Shown here: positions 48,001 to 59,000 of the stretch, piece after piece
Numbering within the stretch: position 1 is the stretch's first letter
Layout of the letters: the number at the start of each line of letters is the position of its first letter
Assembly (NCBI GenBank): GCA_002633005.1
Contig: NMRA01000436.1
Location: 143,000 to 206,999, forward strand
Reading direction: 5' to 3'
Length of the DNA stretch: 64,000 nucleotides
DNA from: Phoronis australis
Lineage: Eukaryota > Phoronida > Phoronidae
The notes under the pieces: generated by a model
Seen by the model: only the letters and a program-made list of their open reading frames with translations
Told to the model about the DNA's origin: nothing
Database searches by the model: none
Position numbers and translations under genes: made by a program

Positions 48001-51000
48001 TCATACATTGATACATATATACTACAACTGACTAAGACTTACAGATTGATACAGTTTCACAAACTGATACATGTACATGTACAGTATACAGTAACATTCA
48101 ACAGCTCCCTCTGTTGAAGTAGCTTCGGTGTGGATTTTGAAAGTTATACTTCTTGCGAAATATTTAGAGAACCTAAGTAATGTCTGCACAGCGACTGCAA
48201 CTCAACTTAAATTGCTGTGACATGCCCATGGTTTGTTAGCGTTAATTCACTGAAAACCGCAAATCGATTTAGGCCATTTACTCTAACAAAATCTTTATAG
48301 CAATATTCGTTGCCGTAAATGGACTCTTACAGCTACCAACTCAAGTCACTGGTAATACATACAAGCACCAACCCTATAAACTCTGATTCGTTTTCTGTAG
48401 TTGCTGATGATCATAACGTTTTTCTTGGTAACGGAAATGTAATCTTATCATGTCAAGGAATTTTAATGATACCGACTATATGAAAGTAACAGGGATCATT
48501 CAGTTTTCGTTATTTAGCTTGCTACACAGAGATATTACATATACAAGTCAAATGGCTGGACAGTTTGGGACAAGCAAACTGATCCCTAAAGTAAGATATT
48601 GGTTAGCATATAGCAGTGTTGGAGTTAAATATCAGTAGCACTGCGGTAGTGCACATGTGTTACTAACCAACTGACATAAACATTAATCACATTGAATGGA
48701 CGCTTAATCAAGTTTCACGTCTACCTTTCTGTCTGATTCCCCTTTTGTGTCAGCCAAATGGAATCTTTGTCGTTGCAATTCTGAGTATTCAAATGGTTTT
48801 GACTTGCCACCCCACGTTCCAAGAAAGTAATCTGCTAACGTGCTATGGATCCACGAGACAAAGTTGAGATTTCTGAAGTACCTCTCGCGGGCAGCGTCGA
48901 TGAATTGTCTATGATACCTGTCATGATATCAAAAAGACGAACGAATGCATCCAGGGTAGTCAACATCCTGATTCGAAAATACAATTTCATGTTTGCAGCC
49001 AATGTTTTGTTTGCTGTATGTTTATTGCTCTTCTTTTGAATGAGACAAACATATACGAGCAAAATCTATTTTTTCCTTAGATCTAGTAGCTTTCAGACGT
49101 TCAATAAAGAGCTTTTTACCACAAAATTAGCCTCGAATGGCCAATACAACCGTGTAATAACCCATTTAGTTATCTCACTAGTGAGATAACATTTTGACGG
49201 GAACCGAGGCCGGTTTCGAGGCAGGTTTCGAACACGGACCGCAAGAGTTTCCATTCGTCGACTTTACTATTACACCATTCAGCGGCTGACGTCATCAAAT
49301 GCGAAAATAGAATACTTAAATGAGCACGTGCAACAACCGCATGTTCAGCAAAGGGCATTGTACCGACATTTATACGCTATGAAAAATATGAAACATAATT
49401 TCCATAAAAATGATATTTTAATTCAGTGAAATTTTTATCTCATGTTCTCTCACTTGTAAATCACCGATCTCCAATTTGAATGCGTGTATCGTGTCGTCGG
49501 GAACCTTTGACTTGAGCATTGTACTCAGTTACCAGTGGTAACCTATTTTAGCAGACGATATTTTCCCGGTCGAAGCTTGGCGTGATAAAATGTGTAGTAA
49601 GCCATAATAGTTGCTAAACCTTAATCTATAGATTCACTCTATTTCTATTTTGTTTAAATTTTTCAATTGGTTTTGAGTAAAAGCATTATTTGACAAAAAA
49701 TAGCTCGGCTTTTCTTAAAAGGTCACGACCTCCGACCCCAGGCCTCTGGCATAGAAATTAGTTACAAAGCCGAGGCGAGTCGAGAAAGGTGGATCGATTC
49801 ATTGCAATGTTTCTCGTTTAGTATGTGGTATAAATGTTCTCAGTCGTTATTCCCCTTATCTAGAGCCCATTTTGAATCCGATCATGACCAAAAACAATAG
49901 TACTTCTCGATCTACACGTCGTGTGTAAATTTCGTGAAACTCGGACGAAAATTGCGACCTGTAGAGAGCGAACAAAAAAAAAATTGCTGTCAGACCAACA
50001 TACTTGGCGGAAGAATTCCGCATCACTCACGATTCCGACCCGAAGATCACACCGCCATTTTGATCTAACCGCGAACCCGGAAGCATTCAGGAACCCAGGC
50101 TAAGTAGTACGTCGGCTGTGCGACTGGAGCAGTGCTTGCAAACGCGTATAAAATAATCGACAGCGGACCTTAACTTAACTAAAACCAAATTAGGGACACT
50201 TTGTACTGAAATGGTGACAAAACGGAGCAAAAGATATTTTGACAGAAATTGTTTTGCCGGACTCGGACCTCATTGGCTGCAGCCGATGACCCGGTGCAGA
50301 CCGATCGAGACCACTCGCACTGACAAAAGACGAAGGCATGCCGTCCTCGGCTGTTTTATCGGAATAAATGATTCAAATCATGAATGCCGTATACATACAA
50401 AGATGTAGTTTCCGACACTTATTTAAAATTACGAACTAGTAACAGTCCTGTGGCAACGATTGAATAACACGAGAGGACTACGGCGGGCTGGGCTAAGCGT
50501 GTTTTACTGGGTTTAGCTAACTCTGGTAAACAAACAGTATAATCAGAACAACGAACATCATCAACACCAAATTGAATAAAATTGCTATACAGTTAGAATA
50601 TTCTGACAGTTAAACTTGCGTAAATGTGGAAAATAATTTAGACGCGACTTTGCTACGGCCGCCGGGCGGCTGACTACCAAGAGAATACCATATGGTGGCG
50701 AAATAACTTCAGGTAGAAAACTTGCTATGGTACCAAATGCGTATATATAAGTATTAAGGAGTTCAAAGTAAAAGGAATAGTTCCCACTTAGCCAGGAACA
50801 TTCGTATACCCCGCTAGTCAGCGGAACCGGGCCGCCTGGCCTCAGTGCCGTGCGCGCCCGGACATCTGTGCTCCGGGGACAAGATAACATTAATTAGCTA
50901 CCCGGCCTGAATGATTAAAATTCCTGTGGCAAAGAGTATAAAAAATACTGCGTCATGCTCCTAACACTCCAATATTTTCCCATCGCCGACATTTTGCTCA

Positions 51001-53036
51001 TTGACGAAACTCTTCTACACTCCCTCCCTCGCCCCGGTTTGAGGCGCGGAATTTTTATATTTAGACAACAAAGCTATAGATTGTAAGTTTGTTTTTTTGA
51101 GAATTGAAAAATATATTGTCCCTGATAATTGAAAATCAAAGCCAATTTAGCAAGTGATTTTTTCCCGGTAAAGAGTCACGGTGACTGCAGGCCGCGGAAC
51201 TACTTCGCCGGTTTCTGTGTCCAGGCAGCAAAATCAAGCACAGATGTGGAGCTCACTGTCAGTTTTGAGATAAAACTTGTTTTTGTTTCGTCGAAACATC
51301 GCCGTATGTGGATGTTTTTTTTCTATTTTACATTTCTAAACGGCCAGTAAAGCCGGTGCCGATTTGCTGTCAAATTACGCACTGCGCTCACACGTCAGGG
51401 TAGTCACCGTGACACGGCATTTGCTCACTGTAGGCTGATACTTCGCATCAATTTCAAGATATGGTGATAATTTATTACCTAAATGGGTACTGTTGCAGAA
51501 ATTTGACGTACCCTCGCGATGAGTCAGGGCTGACCTCAGCAGCCGAGCTAGCGTTGGTCATGCGGGAGACTTTGCGAAGGTACTTCAAACTTACAGTATG
51601 ATTATGCCTTAAAAACCATTCTTCATATGCAAAAACAGGTAAAATTAGGACAATAAATAATCAAGTTTGTATAAAAAGAACCAAAATGGAAATAAAAAAC
51701 AACCAAACAAAGTAACAACGCATTTATGCTCACGGTGATGTCAAAACGTTTTCAACGACAACATGGCTGTCATTCAGGAATCGTTCCTGAAAACACACAG
51801 GAACTCAGGTCACGGAAATAGACGGGAATAATCGATGATTTTCCGATCTCGGCCGAGGTACAAAATTGTGCTAAAAAGGCTTTTAGTTTGATAACACAAA
51901 GTATGTGAACATTATGCCATGTTACAAAAAACTTAATTTGGTATATATGTTTATGTTTTTGAACTAGAATGCCCTTTGAGATAAAGACTTTAAAACATAA
52001 AAAAACGTTTATAAATAAGTCAGCAAGGATTCCCCGGGTGTGAGCACTGAATTGTTCTTGAGACAGCACAGCTAGACAGTCTCGCCGCGTTTCTTGAGCT
52101 GGGTCTCGTCTCCGTTTGAACGAACGTGGATATGGAATTTGCCGCCGAAGATTGGTCCGTTTAAGAAGTTGTTTGCATGTCCTTTCGACTGGAAGTAGGC
52201 TACGTACTTTTGTGACACCCGATTTGTCAATCATAACCTTGTCACCTTCTCGGAACTCCGGCATTGTTTGGTTGGCGCGCGTTTGTTTGTTTTAGCGTTT
52301 TGCAGACGATAAAATGAAAGGCGTGCGGAATTTTACTTTGCACTACTTTGTGATTCGCCTATGTAATATCAAAAAATTGCGTAGGCCTACTAGGTGTTAT
52401 TACTAGTCATGTCGTAACACATTCCAGGTCGTGTGAGAACACATATTACTACGCCAAAGACGGAAATCAATGTCCGGTTCCTAACCGTGTTGTAATTAGT
52501 TAAAACCTAACTTCAAAGGAATTTTGTTATTTTAGATGTATTGGACTAACCAGATAGTCCTAACAAAGCATTAGTAAAATAAGGAAACGCGAGTTCAATC
52601 ACGCAAATGCAAGCCCGTCAAATGATAAGTGAAGCTGCCCTTTCGCGCCATGTTCCGTCACCGCAAGATCCCAGCACAAACAACAAAAGATTGTATTGAA
52701 TAGGGGTCTGAATAGAACATCATTGCGTGCGGGTGTTACTCGCAGCTGTTTGAATTAAAATGTGATTCTCGCGGTGACGTAGAGAAAAGCAAGACAATAC
52801 GCCTAACAGTTCGTTACATTTGACAATTTATAGCACTAGTGGGCTCAGAGGCATGCTCTTATCATACTGTAGGAACCAAATTTTCAGGTGTTACCGCTGA
52901 AGACAGGCTTTAATATAAGCAAATACAATCGTTAATACTTCGCTCTCGTATCGGCTGGCATATCACGTATCTCGAAATATTAACCCACTGTTACCATCAC
53001 GAACAGCATATAACACGTACACATATTCATACATAT

Positions 53037-53096
<60 letters not shown>

Positions 53097-56000
53097 AGTA
53101 TGTGTGTAAGTATGTATGAATGTATGTATGTATGTATACGTGTATGGCCAGCTGTTTTGAAGGTAAACGTTTACCATTAATTAAAAGTAATCTTAAAGTA
53201 AATCTTGCATTTATGTTTTATTGCGATGTATCATGTTGGAAAGTATATTAAGAGATAATAGAAATGAGTTTGCCTTATAAAAACCTAGCAGTTAACAAAT
53301 AAACATCAAATGCCAACAACCAGTCTTAAGACACACTGTAAAATTAATGGAGTAGTGCTTAAGTGTCGTAAATACAAATAACCATTCTTTGAACATTGTG
53401 GCAGCTTGAGTCAACATAATTTCAGAACTCACCAATCAATAACGGACACTCCATCCGCTTCTCGCTCACTCAAATACCCAGGCAAATCATTCCTTATTCT
53501 TGTCCAAAGCAGAGGCGGTATCCTTCGCACAGGCGGCAGGTGATATTGATAGACGTCGTTCAACACCTAAACAAGTAAATGCATATACAAATACGACTAA
53601 ACAGTGAGCATTAATGGCTCGTCATGACACATAGACCTTTTAAGTTCGTCACCTGACAGTTACTACAATAAAATGAAAGCGCTCGGAGCAGCGACACTTG
53701 GCGAAATTAACTAAAAAAGACGATGATAGAGATGATGACAAAGATGATGAATATGATGATGATGGTGGCGATGATGAACAATAAGACAACATTCATATGA
53801 GGAATGTAGATGTCAGAAATCAGTAAGAAATAGGCTAAAGTCTTGTTCAATAGCACGTAAACCAACAACAATGCAGCAAAATCGGTCAAAAAAGGAACAG
53901 CGTTTTCAGAAAATCTTGAATAATTCGAAAAGTAGTTGTCCTAGAGCAACGAGGACATCTTCTTACAGCCCGTTCAAAATATCATCTAACTGGATAGTTT
54001 TGCAAACTTCCTTAAAATTTTCGAAAATTTTCAAATTTTCCATTTTTTCAATTGAAAGTCAAATAACACAAAAACGGTAAGCCTGAGAAAAGAAAAACAT
54101 TCTTGCAGGGCATTTAAAAGGGTATATTTCAGAGAATCAATATGCAGAAATTCACGTCATTTTCTCTTCCAATTTAAATGGCACCCCAGGAAAACTGGAA
54201 ATGGATTAAAATGTGCCGGCTCCGTCATCTTGAAAGTAACTTGCGCTTCCGCAGCACTGAATAATAGCTTGTCATAGGAAACTAATACAAGAGAAAATTC
54301 GAAACAATTGGTCCTATAATGCGCCCTCTACAGGACAAAACGTTTTTAGCCAGAAATCGAGGTGCGCATGCACAATTCACGGTATTTCCGCCAGCTTAAA
54401 CTGGAAGTGAAGGATTTCCAAAACCCCTGTAGCACACGTACGGTACAATAAACGTGCCAATTTTCAGCCGTGTAAAGTGATAATTACGGCCTCTATGAGC
54501 ATTTAAATCTTAAAATGACCTTCACTTCCGCCATCTTGTATTCAATCCTGACGAAAAACACTAATGTTCTAGGACTTCCACAACTAGTGTTTGTGTGTAA
54601 ATTTCATGGAAATCGGACGAAAAATGCGACCTTCAGAGTGCGAACAAACAAAACGAGAGCGCTAGGAGGGGCGACACTGCGAAAATTAACCGAAAAGACG
54701 ACGATGGAGATGGTGACGACGATGATGGTTATGTTGATGAAGGTGGCGAGTATGAAGAACACGATGGCATTCATGTGACTAGCGAAGATGGAAGAAATCA
54801 GTAAGAAATAGGCTAGTCTTGAGCGAAATGAACTGAAAAGACGACGGTGGAGATGACGACGGCGATGAAGATGACGACGACGATGATGGTTATGATGATG
54901 ATAGTGGTGATTATGAAAAAACACGATAACATTCATGTGACTAGCAAATATGAAATTGACCACTGTCTTGTTCAATAGAAGCTAAACCAACGTCAGTGCA
55001 GCATGACCGGTCAACAAAGGAACAGCGTTATCAGAAAACGTGGAACAATTCAAAAAGTATTCGTTGAATCGAAAAAAAGGAAAAAAATCTTCTGAAAGCC
55101 CGTTGAAAACCCTATCCAACACGTTCCATGGATTTTTCGAAAAAAATGAACTTTTGCGTGTTTTTGAAATTCAAAATCAAATCACTCGAAAACGGTAAGT
55201 TGAAGAATTCCGCCAAGTAATAAACATGATTGCATATCTTCAGTCCTGGTTCACCTTTTCATCTAGTGACAGTAAGTCCTCCAGTTCAGCCTCTGACAGT
55301 CCGCTCTTGGAGGCTGTGATATACCCCAGAGCATGTGAGACGAGAGTCTTTCCGTGCTGTTGCTCAATTCTGTCAAACAACTTAGTTATTGACTCATGTA
55401 TGGAGGATGCTAATGTAGTTGTAGAGGGCTTGCTGTAACTCTTCCACCTGCAAATCTCGTCAAACACGAGTTTCACGAAGAGAGGCAGATTGCACTTCGT
55501 GAACGCGTCATGAACGATTTTCCACTGTTCCGCAGTGATCGCTTTGTTGGCGTTCTTCAACCATGACTGCAGTATTGTGCTACTCAAATTTTCTCCCAAA
55601 GGCGTTACCTTAAATAAATCGACACGAATTTAGAAAATATCTGCATTGGCAATTTGATATAAGTTTATGTAACAAATCACGTCACATTCAATTTTGTGCG
55701 AAGAGATCATGCCACAGAGCTCCTCCATGGATGTGAGTTCAATGCGCCACTTTAGAAGAAGTTGTACGTAAGTAACTAAAAATGTGCGCTAGTTACCTGC
55801 ACGTAATTTTCTTCAGTCAGAATCATTTTCTTCAACGTCTCCAACAGACAAAAGTAATTTGGGAGTGTGGAAACAACAAATCGCACATTGGCCGGAAGTT
55901 GTGTTGGTAACCATGCCAACTGGTGGGCTCCGTCCGCTCCAGAAAGCTGTAATATCATAGCATTTAAAAGCTATTATACATGTAGTTTACTCATCAACAC

Positions 56001-59000
56001 CGACATATTAGTGCATTTATAAGCACCGTAACTTACAAGTTATATTGTCCAGGTTGATGCTTTTGAATATCAAATGATTCATGCAAATTTTAGTACACAG
56101 GTTGTGAAATGATACAACATGTACTGACTATGTTGCTTTAAAGTATTTTGTGAGTAAAACTTACTTGATCCAAGGAATCGAGGAAGACGACAACAGGCCT
56201 TTCCTTGGTGGCGCATGCCAACAGTTTCTTGAAATGTTGCGTAAGAAGGGCCAACTCGTCCGGTATGTCATCTTCTGGTTCATCATATATCTGGCACAGT
56301 TGGTAACAGAGGCTGGTGAGGAGGGGGATGATACTGGAGGAGTCAGGGCTAGTACCTAGGAAGCGTATCAATAGGACTGGTGCCGCGTTGTTTTCAACCA
56401 GCCAGTTTGGTACCTGGAAGAATCGTACAGCATGGGACTTCCCTAGTCCATAAACCTTTGCAGCTTGCTTTTGATATATGTTCTAAATTGACAATTACGT
56501 GCACCTGCCACCGTGGATTCTTCTTTCCTTACTAACCAATTGTCACATCTCTAAACATTTTAGCAATTCGTTCAAGTTCGTGAGTTTTGAGTGACCCGGT
56601 GACAAAATACCACGCTTTTGTGATCAAATAAAGTCTTTTATTGATCCGTGAAACTCAAGTTAAAGCCAACTCCATGAAATATCACGCATAGAAAGAAACA
56701 TGGCTATCAGGTGACTATTTGTGTACTGATGAAACGTTGGTGAAATCATCAAGACATTGGAAAGAATGGTTTCATTGTTGAAACTGATAAATAAATTGAC
56801 CTTTATGGAAATGCGGCGCATAGCTAAAATGTGGACATCTGTGTGCGTGTGCGCGCTCGCGCGCGCGCGTGCGTGTGTGTGTGTGTGTGTGATACATGAT
56901 CGTAAAATGTGATACAATCACGTGGTTTGCCTTATTCATTCAGAAATAAAATACAAAGACGCTAACACAAACGCTTACCTTACTAACTCCTTTTGCCATA
57001 AGAGAGGTTTTCCCACAGCCGCTCTCTCCACAGAGCACCAGTGGGTATCTGGAATCGCCCGTCACGTAATCTCGTATTCTGTCCACGAGGTCTTCTCTGC
57101 CTTGGAATACCTTGCAGAAAGTCGCGCATGCGTGAAGATGCTGAAGTATGTCCGAATACAGCGTGTCTTGTGCCAACTGTTCGTGATTAGACATTGCATT
57201 GTCAACAAGTCGGATGACATTGTTGAAGAAATGTTCAGAAAACTCTTCAATGTAATGTGAATGAGTTTCTAGCGTGATTCCTGTATTACCACTCCATTCA
57301 ACGGTAGAACGTTTTATGTTTTCTGCACACAGCGCTTTAGGAATCTTGTCGTCTCGAAGAGACGTCAGAAGTTTTTGCGCCTCATTGTCGACTGAACGTG
57401 CGGCGAAGTCAAGGAATTTATTGGCGAATAAAAAAGCGGTGTTCATATTGCTAATGTTCCTAATGTATACTAAACAGTGATCAGTAGTATTTCTAGCCTT
57501 TAATAGTCCTCTGTGTATTTCTCTTTCTGTCACTGTAATGGAAGATAATCAGAAGTCGTCAAAATGAATCTCTAAGTGAGGCGTGGATAATAATGTTGAA
57601 GAGGCAATAAATCCAAACGTAATTGAACTCTGCGCTCAAATGATGGGAGTTTCGAGTATTTTGGAAAATTTGGACCACAACTAGGCTATTCTAGTATCTT
57701 ATGTTCACTTTAAAATAATTGAGGTTTGGCCACAACGAATCAATACCAACTTCGACTTGGAGCGGCTGAGCCGGGTTGCGACACGCATGCGCGGGTATAC
57801 GTAGGTGTTTGCATTCGTTTGTTCGTTTGCTAATTCTTGCTTATGAAGGGCTTATGGTGGAATTTTTGTTTAGTACAATCGAACCAAGTTTATAAGGTCA
57901 TCATCGGAAGCTTTTTCCAAACAAATTCTATCTACATTTTTGAAATATGTTGCAATCTCATGACCCCAAACACTGTCAAACTTGCGATTGGGGTAGCCGA
58001 CCGTGGGTACTGCCGCTGCCTAGCTGATAAGCGTAACGTAAAGCCTGCTTTTGAACGTTTACAATTTTCTCACAAACTGACAGCGTCTTTTTCAAACAAG
58101 TCTCACTAAAGACAAGCCTTGATTATTCCAGCTTAATTAAGGGTGACTGTACCAGAACATCAGGCAAAAGTGAGAACATGGCATGTCGTAAATTTTTTGA
58201 CATATAAGTTATTTGAACACCTACGTGGCAGGATTAATAACTGAGAAATGATTTAGATTGAAGAACTAACAGCTTCTACTAAATCGGCCTTCTTTCTTTT
58301 TAGGGCTAAGATGTGATCGGTAATAACGCCAACTTAAAACATATGCGGCCAATTGTAGTAGAAGAAAAACTAGTTACCGTTTCGAGCACGAATACATCCA
58401 TCTTAGATTAGTAAGACTGCGCAAAAACATTATTCGAAGTTTTATTGCAAATCTCTAATTTCAAACATGTTTTGAACCTCGGTACTTCAGCGGCTACCGC
58501 GCTAATAATATTCGACAGAAAAAGACAACGGCTCAACTGAAAGAGGGTTCATTGATGTAACAGTTGATGTAAAGATTTTTGTAGATCGTAACCTGTGCAT
58601 TTCGTGACCACCCATTGAACATAACCACTGTCACTTAATATCTAGAGGACGGCAGATTATGCGTTAACAGTAATTTTCGCAGTAAAATATTTTTAACTGA
58701 AATTGATTATTAGTCGGTAAACGAAGTTGAAAAATGTAGATGGCTTTTATGGTAACCTTGCATTGGATAGAAAACATTGTTTGACGTGAATTCAACGTTT
58801 GGAAGCATTTCTTGCGAAAACACATAGCGCCACGTGGTGCTTGATTTTAATTTGCCGTATTGTACATCACTGCGGTTACTGGGCGTTAACCGTAATACTC
58901 ATATTGCAATAACCAGAACTTATTATTAGTCGTTAAACGAAGTTGAATTATATAAATCGCTTAGATGTTAACCTTACGCTGGATACAAAACCATGTTTGC

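Noticed and set aside
52980-53177. 65-codon minus-strand frame
   Set aside because: Translation of the (CA)n/(TATG)n microsatellite.
54604-54975. His/Arg-rich minus-strand frame
   Set aside because: Translation of the GAT/GAC repeat tract; low complexity.
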